Shown: positions 1 through 12,139, counted from the first letter of the stretch. The stretch is DNA of 64,000 nucleotides from Calcarisporiella thermophila CBS 279.70 (GCF_041956535.1 NW_027192204.1:193696-257695); one strand, 5' to 3'. The notes: generated by a model from the letters alone, not told the origin. Translations and numbers: made by a program.

Positions 1-3000
1 GAAGTCGAGAATGCTATTTGCCGAGTTGATGTTGACTTTGAAGTCTTCATTCCACCGAGGCACAAGGGTTTTCTTGATATGTTTAGACTTATACACGGGC
101 TTCTTGTCGAGCGAAACCTTTACATATGGATCACTAAAGCCATTTCGGTCTGCTCCAATCAGATCTGCAGAATAGTGTTTGTAAAAATATACTCAGTCAA
201 ATAACGGTTAAGATGAAATATCTTTGAGAAACACTTGCCTTTTGCCTCGACGAGCGTCACAGTCAACACACCAGAAGAAGCGGCAATGGCAGTTTCCTTA
301 GAGGGATAAGGAGGTGGAAGCTGCGAGGAATTTGCCGATGGATACTGAGAGAGGTTGGGGGCGATATTGGGAGGAGCGGCATGGAGGGGAACAACATCGG
401 GCTCAGCGTATGGTTTGGAATCAGATGGTGGTGGCGGCGGTGGGATATCCTGTGGGGTGACATGTTCAGGGGACGTTGATTCTTTGACTGGAATTGGTGG
501 AGCTGGGGCAGTTCTTGCCGGAACCATCTCGGCCATTGGATCTCGTTGCTTGTCCCTACGTATAAGGCCGATTCCGGATCCTACTAGATTCTTTGCACCA
601 GATAAAGCCATTGTCGGCGCACTGGTTAAAGCCCGTGTAGCGGTAGCAGAGAAAGTTGCAGTAGGCTCTCCGCGGTATACTAGACGCTCAGGAGTAAAGA
701 GCAAGCGGATGCGCACAGTTCCCTGGGTAGAAAGCGCGTAGTCTTTGGTATGGCTCGAAAAAGGCTCCAGAGAGCCCAGCTCAATGCTGGCAGTGCCAAG
801 GGATTTCGGTTGTCCGACACGATTCCAATCGAACACTTCGGCAACAAAGTTGGCCCGCATGCGTGAGGGCTAATATTGAGAAGAGAAAATGATTAGCTTG
901 TGTTATATTTGTAATGGAAGATTCTGTAATAAGGGTTCGCACCACTTCAATTGTAAAGGACGTCTTTGCAAAATCCGGATCCAGCGTTTTTTTCATGGGC
1001 TCCGACTTAAACACTCGCTCTCCGTTTAGTGTGAAAGTGACAAATGGATCGCTTGTGCCGGACCGATCCGCAGCCAACAGCCCTCTACAGTTAATCAGCG
1101 TCACCTGCAATTGCCCTTGGTTTTCCATACGCTCCTCAGGCTCCAGCACTACATCGGGCACCGGGAGATACTTGACCGTGACCAATAAGTTTGCGTCCGA
1201 TTGCTTAAATGGCACCCATACCCCCTCTTCGTCCTTGAGCGTGCGTACCGCATCCAGGACCTTTGTCTCCCACACTGCAAACGTGTTATCCCGTTTCTGC
1301 TCCTCGTCAGCATGTTGACGTAACCGTAATCGAATGGTTGCAAAATCTAACTCCTTCACAAAAACCGCACCAGTTTGGCGGAATCTAAGGACTTGACCCT
1401 TGAGCTTCTGAGTCGAAAACTGAGGGAACAGCGAGTCGGCAGTAAGGTCGCAGTGTGCATGCACTCGGTTTACCGTTTTCACCTCGTGAATCGTAACCAA
1501 TAACAGTCCGGATTGGTGTTTGAGTGCCTCCTCTACGTTATCTCCATCCTGCTCACTCTCCTTTGGCGTGAGCGCCGGGAAAAAGCTTGCTTCATAATGT
1601 ATCTCACCCTTCACGGATCCACTTCGTAGCGATGACAATCCTGCCCATTTATCAACCGTCTTCCCTTGCTTGTAAACCAACTGCTTTTTATTTTCCCCCT
1701 CAGTTTCTTCGCCATTCCCTACTGGCTTTACCTCCTCCACCACAATCAACTCTCTTAAATCAACATCCGTCACACCCAAGCTGCGATCTTTCGACATTCT
1801 CTGATAATCCATCACCTCAATGCGTAACCCTTCACGAGCACTATACACGGGGACATATAGTATCTCATGCCACTCTGGGTTCAATTCGTCGTCAATATGC
1901 TTCGTACGAGCACGGATTGCTTTCCCTGAAACAATTCTCGCATATGGATCGGATTTGCCCCCGGAAGCTGCCTCAACGTTTCTCAGCTCTCGGGCACTTA
2001 GTATCTTGAATCGCACCACTCCAATCGGAGGCCCCAGGGTGCCTCCCGTATTCATCGCCATTTCAGGATTCAGACTTACAGGCCTCCACGTCGCGCTCAC
2101 GCGTACCTCCCCTCCGTTATCTTCCAGTCGCATCCAGCCCCCTCCACTCTCAATCAATTTCATAAGCCCTTCATTCCATTGCCCAATGACAGGATCCTCC
2201 GCAAATCCTCGATCATCCTTCAGTATTAAGCTGAGATGCGTATTCCTGCGGTCCAACACTAACATCTCAAAAGAGTGCTCCCAAGTGGGGTCGTTGGTAC
2301 GCTTGCGAATCTTAGTGCGGCACTTCTCCATCCCATTCACGCGTACCACTGCATATGGACTCCACTTGCCAACCATGGAACGCGATGCATCAAGATGTTT
2401 CGCCTGATGAAGCGTGAAACGCAACACACCCGTATTAGAGGGAGGCGGCTGCTCCAAAGTTCCGTCATCGAGTTTGCGAGGAGTAAACACGGGATAATAT
2501 ATTAGATCCGCCTTTAATTCACCAGCTGGCTTTCCTTCATGATTCACGCAGAGAGTTAGATTTTCTTGGATAGGTGAATCTTCAAGGGTTGTGAGATCGA
2601 ATTGGGCGGTCCCCATATGATAATCTTTGAAGTTGGGATTATAGTCCATCACCTCGAAATTAAGAGGTGCGTCCACTGCGCTTAACAAGAAGAAATGTGT
2701 TTCATCCCAACGTGGGCTCGTCGTGTCTTCCTTGTGTGCTGTACGGCCCAGCTCCTTGGTACCAATGAAGAAACGCACATAGGGGTCAGATTTACCAAAT
2801 AACTCCGAGTTGCGAAGACGCTAGAAAAAAAGGGGAGAAGGGGGATATTCGAGTTAACTGAAAAAATAAAGCGGCTCCTTTAAATTGGCACTCACCTGAG
2901 CACTGTACAATGTGACTTGGAGAACGCCGTGAGCGCTGTCAGCTGGCATTGCCGGATTGAACAAAGATTCCAGATCGACCGTAAACACATTGGGAGCGTA

Positions 3001-4277
3001 CATCATTGGGCCTAATGTGGCATGCAGCTGTTGGTCAATAAAAGTTGCTAACCCGGGCATGTTTGCGATGTCGAAACCAAAGGTCTCGCCTCCAATCGGC
3101 TTGAGCTTGAAGTCAATCACAGGAGGTGCCTCAAAGCTCAAACCAAATGACTTGATATGAGGAAAATTTTCGGAGAAGCGTAGTGTTACTTTTGCATTGC
3201 CGGAAAATGACATGTTCTCTACCAGAATGGGCATTCCAGCTCCAACCATTCCTTTGCCCACACGGACGGTCAAAACGATCTTGGGGTCAATGCGGTTTGC
3301 GTGGCCTTTTGATGAAGCTTTAGATTGGTGGGGTGAGAAGCTGATTTTCCAATCCATCACCGCCTCCTCAGCACTAGAGTTAGGGTACGTTTTCACTTTC
3401 TCGATGTAGGGCGCACGCGTTCCAAGCGTAAAGGTTGACAAGCGCAGTGAGTCGATGAATCCGGGTGCAGAATCCGCCAGAACTTGGTCAACAACCGACA
3501 CAATGGTAGCAGAAAGAACAGGCTCATAAATAAGCCAAAATCGATCCAAGAACGCATTAAGCCACTCAGCACTCTCAGTATTCGACTCGAGTGATTCTTT
3601 GGTGATTTCGCGGGCAATATCATCCCCGGCGTTACGTCGGACGCGCTTCATATGTACAGAGTAGCATGCGACTAGTTGGCAAAAAAAAAGTTCAGTCTTT
3701 GTATATGCACCTGGAAAAAAGAAATTTAGAGCGAATAATTACAGCAAAAGGTGGCAACCGCAATACAAGCAAACACGCCTCCCCCAAACCGTACCAAGAA
3801 ATGAGTCGCCAACACTGCCCCTATAATTAAAGCGCCATTTTCAAATAGATGCGTGTAGTAGACTTCTCTTGTTAGTTGCTTCAGGTACTGTTTGCGGTAT
3901 GCGGAGGGATCATCAGAGGACATGACACCATCAACCATGCTTTTCCACCCAATCCGCGCCAGCTTCTTCTCAGCCTCAATGAGCTGGTCTGTTTTCTCCG
4001 GCTTTTGCGCGGCAGGTAAGGGGGCGGGAGGCACTTGAGATGCATCAGCAAGAATCCTGCTTACATCCTCTAAATTTTGCGAGGATAATTCTGTATGCAT
4101 CTCCACACCTCCCCTTGACTGCCCCGAATCAACCGTCAATTTATCCTGATTCAACTGCTTAGCCTTCTCAGAGGGAGTGGAGTCAGGATCAAACTTGTGC
4201 ACAGCTACAGCACCGGCCGCGCTCTGCTCCACAGCCGCTGTCGCCTCAGCATGGGTATCCTCTTGTGAATCGGTCAT
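1..4277 (-). CDS. Tricalbin-like ER-plasma membrane tether (SMP plus C2 domains), 3' end outside window
   Basis: Tricalbins are ER-anchored lipid-transfer tethers that hold cortical ER to the plasma membrane. Exons on the minus strand are 4277-3743, 3671-2896, 2820-943, 869-239 and 164 to beyond base 1. The first exon encodes an acidic N-terminus and a hydrophobic hairpin near residues 155-185. The second encodes the SMP lipid-binding domain, which starts after a conserved basic MKRVRRN-type segment. At least five C2 domains follow, with repeated SDPY or SDPF calcium-loop signatures; one copy near 1400-1540 looks degenerate. The intron at 165-238 begins GCAAGT instead of GT, yet splicing it restores a perfect C2 start (VEAKDLIGADRNG). 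The start could also be an ATG 12 bases further upstream. The gene is incomplete at the left edge. Family identity is secure; which of Tcb1-3 it matches is not. Confidence 0.93.
165..238 (-). other. GC-AG intron in the tricalbin gene
   Basis: The donor reads G|GCAAGT and the acceptor CTGCAG. No GT donor nearby keeps the C2 reading frame. GCAAGT is the classic rare GC donor consensus. Confidence 0.8.
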
Positions 4278-4825
4278 TTTTAAATCCACAGCGATTGCCT
4301 AACCGCGTAAGCCAAGGGAGAAAGAGGTGTGGCGTAAACCACGGTTTTAATACGGTCGTTGAAGAGTAATTTAAGGTTTTCGTCATCAGAAAAAGTAATC
4401 TGTTAGGTTGGCTCCAATCTGAAGCGGTATTGGTTCGAAGGGGCTCTCTCCTCAACATTGTTGCCTTGGCGACACCGTGGATTGAATAAGATGACGTGCT
4501 GTTGGTTCTACGCCAAAGTACAAAAGCGAGATAGACCTATTAGTTGCCGTTAAGTAATGGCCGGCTCCGACCATTAGTGTGCTTTCTCCGGCAATAGATG
4601 TACTTTTTCGCCTTCGGGCGTTATTTTCTGCCATAACAACATAACAGCATTGCTAATAAACAAGATTATGATAAAAATAAAACGAAGACTCTATTATTCC
4701 AGTCAACGATTATTGTAAGATTTATTTTGGACATAATAGTACACTAGCCAAAACATTGTGTGTAGATATTTAGAAGTATATCAACTCGAAAGTTCACCAT
4801 TAAAATATGTAATTTATATTATAGA
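4278..4825. other. Intergenic: tricalbin 5' region and chitinase 3' region
   Basis: This stretch lies between two minus-strand genes. It must hold the tricalbin promoter on its left and the chitinase 3' UTR on its right. Short open frames here have no recognisable domain and are not supported as genes. Confidence 0.6.
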
Positions 4826-6484
4826 TTAAAGTCCAGCATAATTCCTTCTCTTTCTCCTAGCCTTTACAGCCGCATCTCCCTTTTTCTTGTTCTCCAGCTT
4901 CTTAGCCTCCTTAGTCTTGTTTTCTGCTACCTCTTTCTGATCACTCGAAGGCTCGGCTGAGTCTTTTTCCTCCTGTGAGTCCTCCCCTGCTACAATGGCT
5001 TTTAGAGCTGAGCTAAAATTGCAGCTGGAAGGTTTAGCACCATGGATCCCTTGGATAGAGTCCAGGAGTTCGAATTTTCCGTTGTAGTAGTCATTTGAGA
5101 TATCCCACACCATCACTCCACCCAAGCCTTTGCATAGTGCGTAGTTGACTTTGTTTTGGAGAGAGACCGGGTCGTCGTATGAAATGTAGACTTTGGTCTG
5201 AGAGAAAAGCACATCATATAAGTTGTAGAAACGCAAGTATGTCCTAACTATATTCAAAAGCCATCGGAAATCTTCACATTACCTGCTTGTTAAAGAGCCA
5301 GGGAGTCTTGGTTTTCTGATCAAAGCACCGAATATAATTGGCGTCCCCAGCAGTGGTGGGCGTGGCAAGAACACCTTGGGAACGAAGATTCTTCCATTTC
5401 CAAATGCCTGAAACACCTCCGGGCTCCTTACCACAAAAAGGATCTTGCCAGTATGCATCCTCGTTATCTCCTTTGGGCGCACCTGTCTTAGCGGGCACAT
5501 ACTGGTTATCACATGTCATGTCCTGTAGTGCTTGGATAGAACGTCCGTAGAAGGGAAGGCCGGCGTTGATCTTCGCGGGTGGGACTCCTGCGGCGGTCCA
5601 ATCATGAATTCCTTGCGTATATGAGAATGGAGCTAAAGGAATATGATGACCTACAGATGAGTGGAGAGCATAGAAATGAGCCTAGCGCTACTTCTCACCG
5701 GCTTTTCCGGGCTCAAAGTCGAAGGGAGCATGATGACCAGTAATGGGCGCCCACGCGCCATTGATATCATAGGCCATGATGTTAAACATATCGACGACTT
5801 TTGCGTACTGGGACACGTCTTTCATTGGCCCATTGGGGCCATCGAAGGGTTGAACCCGGACGGCCATAGTAATATCCTTTCTCTTGTCGGGGAATTCGGT
5901 GTCGAGGGCTTTGCGCAGCTCCTGAAGTAGGACCAAGAAGTTCTTCGAGTCATTTTCTTTATCCACTTCGTTGCATGCCGCGCCCTCTCTACCGGGATAT
6001 TCCCAATCAATGTCCACGCCATCTGTGCCATATCTTCCCAGAAAAAAGAGCGTATTATCAGCTAGTCAGCGAAGGATGGTAGGAACACAGAGAGCTGAGA
6101 GACAGCTTACTTTTTGATAAAATTGATATTCCAATCAATAAATTTCTTGCGAGATTGCGCCGACTTCACCATGGGACTGAATTTGATGCAGCCGGTCCAG
6201 CCGCCAATGGAGAGATACACTTTGGTGTTGGCAGCGTGAGCTTTCTGTACTATGCTGGGAAGTTTGCTTTCGACCGCCCAGTCATCCGTGAAATAGGGCG
6301 TGTAGTCGTCTTTGTTTAGCACTGCAAAAGCATAGTTGATGTGCGTGTATTTGTCGTATGGGATCTGCTCGATAGGGAATTTGGCATAAAGCCAGTTCGG
6401 GAAATACCCAACGATGTTTCGTTTGGCCTGAGCCTGTGCGGCCAGTGCCACGACTGCGGTCGCCAGCAGGGTGAAGTACTTCAT
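4826..6484 (-). CDS. Secreted GH18 chitinase
   Basis: A glycoside hydrolase family 18 endochitinase that cleaves beta-1,4-linked GlcNAc in cell-wall or environmental chitin. Exons are 6484-6111, 6033-5699, 5650-5283 and 5197-4826, joining to 482 residues. Residues 1-20 form a signal peptide ending AQA. The SIGGW strand motif precedes the catalytic DGVDIDWE motif, where Glu136 is the expected general acid. MAYDINGAW and the later GVMVWDIS strand complete the TIM barrel. The first intron ends in AAG and splits the codon just before YGTDG. After the barrel comes a roughly 90-residue tail rich in Lys, Glu and Asp that ends RRKRRNYAGL; no chitin-binding module or GPI signal is visible. A TATA box lies about 90 bp upstream of the ATG. 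Confidence 0.95.
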
Positions 6485-6570
6485 TTTTGTGTTTGGAGTG
6501 GAAGGGGAGAGAAATTGAGTGTCGCGTGGGGCAGGAGGCTAGGGGTAGACGAGGGAGGCAATGGTTGGTA

Positions 6571-6580
6571 CCTTTATATA
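6571..6580 (-). promoter_or_regulatory. TATA box of the chitinase gene
   Basis: On the minus strand the sequence reads TATATAAAGG, 87-96 bp upstream of the chitinase ATG, a normal distance for a fungal TATA element. Confidence 0.5.
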
Positions 6581-7696
6581 TTGCTGCAGCGGAACGAGTT
6601 TATGAACTCTACTGCGTAAATATTGGCGACCACCTGGCCGCTGCATTCTCAACAATCTTCTATAGTAAAGGACTGTGTCATGTCCGCGGGCCTAGAAATA
6701 GGGTTTGAGTAGGAAATACAAGGAGGTAAATATCGATCGCACAAAGTTAATTGCGATAAAGAAACGATCTGAGTAGGTTAGGTAAGCCCTGTATTTCGCT
6801 ACACTCATTCAAATTAGATTATCATTTTCCAGATTGGGTGCTCTGATCCCATGCGGATCTCAACTGCAGAATCACTAACCGCCTAATATACCGAGTGCAA
6901 GTATCGACTTCCAGGGGGCAGCCCGCATGCATTGACCCCATAGCATAAAAGAGAAGGGGGGTGCTCTTTCATATGTGTGGCAATGTTTGCCTGTTTCTCA
7001 AACGAAGAAAACAACAATGATAGGAAGATCGTCTCGTGACCCAAGAGTGACAAAAGAGTTGTCCTTTAAGAGGAATGGGGGTGAGACAGAGAATAAGGTG
7101 GGGTCGAGACCTCTTTCCATGCAAAGGGAAGTTGGTTAAAACAATTCAAGTTGATTCGAAAAACAGGATAGCACGGAAATACAACCGTGTCAGCCGATAG
7201 CCTTGTTTTTATGTAATGACTCGTGATTAACTCGTAGAATTGTTGGGATGTTTTGATGCGATCATTCAAATCTTGGATAGAGATACCGCCTGAAAAACCC
7301 GAGATTAGTTTAACCTGCTTATTGCTCTGGTAAGGATTTCGTTGTTTTCTCAAATTACTCATTATTTCTACACGGATCGAGCTGTTCTCTCATAAGCCTT
7401 GAAGTGATGATATAAAGAGCGCAAATCAAATTAGTGGGAGCAGTTACCCTTTTTAGCAAAAGAAACTATCGCAGGATTTTGTTCGCCGAAGATGAATAAA
7501 CAAAGATAAAACAGAGTCAAATCTACACAAGAGAGGAATAAAAGAAAAAAAAAAGAAGAAGAGAAGCGTACAGTCCCTAAAATAAATTACAGTCCACACT
7601 CCAACCTCTCATTCCAGATAATTGAAAAAAAAAAGTAAAAGCAAAACTAGGCGAGAAAATTGTATATGTAATATTATCCATGGAAAATATCAAAAA
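6581..7696. other. Intergenic, no supported gene
   Basis: About 1.1 kb between the chitinase promoter and the 3' end of the dilute-domain gene. A 98-codon minus-strand frame at 7066-7362 is open but has no domain and no homologue I recognise. A-rich sequence at 7500-7640 is probably the 3' UTR of the neighbouring gene. Confidence 0.5.
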
Positions 7697-10136
7697 TCAT
7701 TCGTGCGAAGATTTACCCAACCTCTCCAAAATATCACTGGGTATGAACGGCGCCATTTCTCGCATTATTTTTTTCTTTCGCCGGGCAGGCTTGTAAAAGT
7801 CAGGCTCTAGTTTGTCCTCTTGAGATGATGCAAGTCCCGCTTCCGCGGTCGAGTTCGCATCCCCTTTTACCAAAGTAGTGATGGGGACAGAAAACGGAAG
7901 CAAATAGGAGGAGTCCTTTAGCTCACCAAAATATTCTTCATCCTCCTCATCTGCCTCTTCCTCCCCTCCCTCCTCTTCTCCCCCCTCTTGCCGGCGATCC
8001 TTCTCTTTCTTCTTCGACTCTTCTTGTAGATCAGACTGGGTCTCGAGCTTATTTTCTTGACTAGGCTCCGTGCTACCGTCCCCATTTGAACTCTTTTCTC
8101 CCATTTTGTCCCCATCTGCAATTCTATCAGCACTAGAATTGGAATTTACCAAGGATGGAGAAGTCGGAGGAGTTAAACTCGCGGTGGATTCGGAGGTTGC
8201 GTCCAAGGCCTTCTCCAGCATTCTCCCTTTCTTTATCCCACTCTTCTTCACGCTTTTGCGTCCGCTGGACTCCAGTTTCGACCGCCTCCGGAACAAGTCA
8301 TTCACCGACCAACCTCCTTTACCCCGTGCCTTGAGTGCGTCTGCGGCTAACTGCTGCAAGTACACCATACATTCTTTGGGAAGTCGAGGCTCGTTCACCT
8401 CATAGCGGTATGAACTCGCACACCGCTTGAGCTGCATTGGGTTGAGGGCTGACAAGCCCTGGAGGGTTTCAATAAACTGCGTGAAGTCCGATTGCTGAGA
8501 AAACACCTGTAAAAGCTGCAGAAGCTGCACGAGGGGCGTCAGATGCGGGATTACATAGGCGGATGGGATGGAGTTGGTGCGAGCCCAATCTTCGAGAGCA
8601 GATATATTCATTCGAATCTAAAAATGGCGAAAACCCTTAAAGCCTCACCCGAGCCTACTCAGAATACTTGCAGAGTTCACGTTACCTGCACCGCTTTCGA
8701 CCGACAAAGATATCGACGTGTCGTAATGATCTGATTGAAGAGCTCGGACCCAACGTAGTAATATAGCTGAGAGATTGCCTGACGACAAACCACGGTTGGA
8801 ACACCGTAAGACTCCAGCACGAAATAAACCGATGAAAGTAGGGTTGTAATGGCCCTTGGCGAGATGGCCTGCTGGCGGGGAGAAGGGGGTCGCGGTGGTA
8901 CTGAGGAATCAGAGGAGGTTTTACTCTGCGATGACGGGATAGCCTGGTCGAATGCCGAGACCACTTGGGTAGTCGGTTTTGGGGCGCGTTTAAACAGCTG
9001 CCACTCGCCCTCAAATTGCACATTTTCAAATCCAGGAACGGGATCATATTCAAGCATAGCAGGAATTAGACGGATATCAAGGCGCCGCTGTGCGTCGCGG
9101 ATGAAGTGAATATACGCATCATACGTGGCCTCGGCGAGAAGCAGTTGATAGCGGGCGGTTGTACCCATAAGTCCATTATCCTTTTTCAAATACACCTGGA
9201 GCTGTATTAGATTGGAAATCCAGAATGAAAGTAGAGCCATGTCTTCTTTCCGAGACTTTTTGGATGGACCAGCAGGATAGCAGTTAGTCAATGCTCCATA
9301 AAAACACACACGCACTCAAAAAAAAAAGAATACCTGCAAAATTTGAGAAATCTGGTTTCGTGCACTCTCAAGCAACTCATCCAAGAGCTCTGGTGAGCCA
9401 AAATAATGCGCATATCTCGCACACAAAAACAATATGCTTGCGGGCGCGTGTCTGTGAGCACGAGAGCGCAGTGGCAAGGAAAAACCGGTGACAACATTTA
9501 TAATATTCGGGATATCATCCATAGTGAACACATGCATCTGAGTAGGAAGACATTTATCCCACACGAATTCTGTTTCCGAGCCAAGCTCTTCCTCCTAATT
9601 CAAGCAAGGAAAGAGTTAAGAGAGAGGACAAAAATGCAATGTTATTAAAGAAACGCCCTACGAGATCGATTTCGCCAAGATCTATTTCCATCCCTCGAGT
9701 GTCCATCATCTGACGATGGCGATCTTCTTCTTCCCGCAGATAGTCATCGAATTCATCAAAGGAAGATTCTTGATAAAAATTAAGAGCCATTGATTTATTG
9801 GCCTCTGTACTCAGATCGCTTTCAAGAATCCGCGTCCCTTCAGAATATACTGCGCTTGGTGGGGAAAGCGGCCCCGTTTCCATCAGCTTTGACCATCCAT
9901 CTAACCATTTGTAGATCAGAAAATATTCAATCAAGCAAAGATGAAAACCTCCTACCAAGGGTCCCTTTTTCTTTTGTATCGGCATTGCTATTTCCAATAG
10001 ATTCGATGGCCGAGCCCCCTTTGCCGAAGTGTATCGATTTCACTAGATCCTCCTGGTCAAATGGGTGCTGTCCCCAGGGATCGAGGGGGGCGGAATCCTG
10101 CCACACACTACGGGAGATAGCAGGATCATCCGACAT
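7697..10136 (-). CDS. Dilute (DIL) domain protein
   Basis: The DIL domain is the cargo-binding globular tail of class V myosins and also occurs in stand-alone fungal proteins. Exons are 10136-9956, 9900-9662, 9594-9334, 9255-8686 and 8617-7697, joining to 723 residues. The DIL signature begins near residue 360 (LLSSVYFVLESYGVP, then RQAISQLYYYVGSELFNQ) and continues into an ISALEDWARTN segment, matching the myosin V tail pattern. No motor domain, IQ motif or ankyrin repeat is visible, so this is not a myosin heavy chain. The C-terminal third is low complexity: serine-rich and then strongly acidic with Glu and Lys runs. The start at 10136 is the first ATG with an acidic MSDDP opening; an ATG nine bases upstream is in frame. 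Role in organelle or vesicle transport is inferred from the family. Confidence 0.85.
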
Positions 10137-11509
10137 CTGGCGCAAATTAAATTAGCAAATTAGAGATAAAAAGGATGCTTTATATCAATTATCCTGGAAT
10201 TTATAAGTGAGAAGTGACAATAACCGGTGAAGTGTATTTATGATTCCGTGCTAATCTCAAAAGTCCAAAGGATGAGAGAAAAAACAGGCCAGGTCTGTTC
10301 TTTCAAAATTCTCTATCGGCAATGTCTTGGCCTACCAATTTGAATCTAAACAATTTTAGGCCAAATTTCACCTAGCTATTTGCTCTTTCTTTATTCAAAC
10401 TATTCCCCATAAATCATAGAAAAATCAGAGATTGCTCAAGACTGATTTATCTACATGATAGTAGATTAGTTTCTATTTAGTTTTCCTAATAGTGTTTTGA
10501 ATCTCGTGGTTTATATAACGCATTGAATATTATCGGGATACAGTTGACCAAAGATACACTGTACATTTCATTGGCTCGCCTCTTCGTTGGAGAGATTATT
10601 AATAGAGATGTAGGAAGCCAGTATGACTATATAAATTATGTAAAAATACAAATTGGATATTCAACTTCCTACTCTGCTCCCCTTCTCTTTCGTTGTCTAC
10701 TTTGGTTATAGAAGCCCACGCGAATAATCTGAAATGGGACGGACTAGGGTGGAAACTATATTAAGGTTATGAGAGCACGCCTACAAATCAGGGATGCAAT
10801 GGATATGAGGCTGTACTAACTAGGAGAAAAAGAGGCAATAAAAAGCTAGCCCTAGAAAACGTGGATAAATACTTATTTTACAAATGTCGAGGAGATATTC
10901 AATAACGCGCAATTCAAAAGGAGGGAAGGCTAAATAGCACTAGGGTGAGACCCATGCTGAAGAAAAATCCACTGGTAGAAAGCAACTGTCAAGATTAAAT
11001 TTGATCAAAAGTATATCATTGCCATCCCTACGAAGTAATGAAGCATAAGCACACGCAATTCTAAGATTCGAAAATACAATATGTATCAATTGGAACGCTT
11101 TAATTCGTGATTCTGATAAATGTAATAAGACAATAAAATAAAAACTGTATTCTTATGAGAAAGAGTGTAGAAAATAGAAAACTTTTATTTTTTTTATCTT
11201 TTATTTATTTTATTATTTTTTGAATTGTGGACCTTCTATTGAGAAATAAAATAAATGCGTATCATCTAAAATAGCCTAGATTTTGCACCTGGTCTAGCTT
11301 AAAAGAGATAAAAGTAAATAGAAAGTAAATTTTGTTTTCCTATTCGGGCGGGAGTATTTTTTGACTTATTTAATATATATTTTTACAAGGGAAGAACGAC
11401 AACTCAAGTTATGGAGTACAGAAAATCAAAGGCAAGAAGCAAAGGGATCCAACCTTGATATGGTTGGTTCAGGCATTCTCTGTTTCTTCAAAGTAGACGC
11501 TAGAATTTA
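10137..11509. other. Gene-poor AT-rich intergenic stretch
   Basis: No open frame with recognisable coding character. The stretch includes a long T/A-rich run near 11185-11225. It borders the retroposon stack that begins at about 11510. Confidence 0.55.
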
Positions 11510-11606
11510 TTTTTTTTTTTTGGGAGGGAGGAGGAAGTTTATTAAAAAGTATTCACTTTAGTTGCATGGTGAGAAGGACGAATGCTCATACAGACGAAAA
11601 AAAAAT
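11510..11606 (-). repeat. Poly(A)-ended 3' UTR-like segment
   Basis: Read on the minus strand, this segment contains an AATAAA hexamer (11538-11543) about 17 bases before a run of twelve A (11510-11521). That is the structure of a polyadenylated mRNA end, in the same orientation as the two poly(A)-ended segments beside it. It may be a further retroposed fragment. I could not identify the source gene or a target-site duplication. Confidence 0.4.
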
Positions 11607-11619
11607 GATCCAGACTAGG
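11607..11619. repeat. Target-site duplication, outer retrocopy, downstream copy
   Basis: GATCCAGACTAGG matches GATCCAAACTAGG at 12153-12165 at 12 of 13 positions. It sits immediately after the A tract of the retroposed knottin fragment, as read on the minus strand. Confidence 0.6.
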
Positions 11620-11803
11620 TTTTTTTTCCAACTTCAATCTTCGGTGTTTCGTTACTTGTTGTTGCTCTCACTCATTTCCTGAACAGAAGTAGTAGCTGTC
11701 GCCAGTGCGGAAGATGGTGTGAACAGTGTTGCAGTTGCCGCTGCAGCATTGTGCGCCAAAGATGCAGCGGTAGAGGGCGGGAAGGCAAGGATCCAAACTA
11801 GAT
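11620..11803 (-). pseudogene. 5'-truncated retrocopy of a six-cysteine knottin-like peptide mRNA
   Basis: On the minus strand an open frame from 11787 to a TGA ending at 11668 encodes 39 residues with exactly six cysteines, spaced C-x6-C-x5-C-C-x3-C-x15-C. This is the inhibitor cystine knot (knottin) pattern of small secreted defence-type peptides. The frame runs upstream as SSLDP but has no ATG or signal peptide. About 40 bases after the stop comes a run of eight A (11620-11627) and then a direct repeat of the sequence upstream of the element. I read this as a reverse-transcribed 3' mRNA fragment. It could instead be the last exon of a broken gene. The fragment has no start of its own and is not expected to make a protein. 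Confidence 0.5.
11788..11803. repeat. SINE target-site duplication, copy 1
   Basis: AGGATCCAAACTAGAT, a perfect 16-base match to 12140-12155. It directly abuts the SINE A tract; the last T may belong to the tail. Confidence 0.8.
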
Positions 11804-12139
11804 TTTTTTTTGATCAATCAATGGAAACTTTTATTTAATGTCCATATATTACATGAAGTTAATGTCAATGGACTTAACATAACGAGGTATAGGCCCTTGA
11901 TCGATAGACTTTCAATCGATATGCGTGTATCGTAGTTGTCGTGAATAGCATGTACGTGAAACCGATGTAATCTTTTGTACTTATCGTAAGGGCGATCTTT
12001 TCAATAATCAAGACTCAGCTTCTGATCAAGTGGATTGCAGCCACAAACTAAGAGTAAGTGCTGGTGGGGGAAGTGGGATTCGAACCCACGCCGTTCTCAT
12101 CGGCATCCCAGGGATAGTCCACTACACTAACCCTCCCCC
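11804..12139 (-). mobile_element. SINE with tRNA-like head and poly(A) tail
   Basis: A non-autonomous retroposon of about 336 bp on the minus strand. It starts exactly at the first nucleotide of a tRNA-like head (12139), continues through an unrelated body of about 250 bp and ends in an A tract (11803-11811). Perfect 16-base direct repeats flank it (11788-11803 and 12140-12155). The head carries a near-consensus RNA polymerase III A box (TAGTGTAGTGG) and a perfect B box (GGTTCGAATCC). The body has an AATAAA shortly before the tail. SINEs of this type rely on a LINE reverse transcriptase acting in trans; no LINE is visible here. The perfect duplication suggests a recent insertion. Confidence 0.82.

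Noticed and set aside
7066-7362. 98-codon minus-strand open frame between chitinase and the DIL gene
   Set aside because: No domain, no convincing splice partners and no recognisable homologue; length is within chance for this composition.
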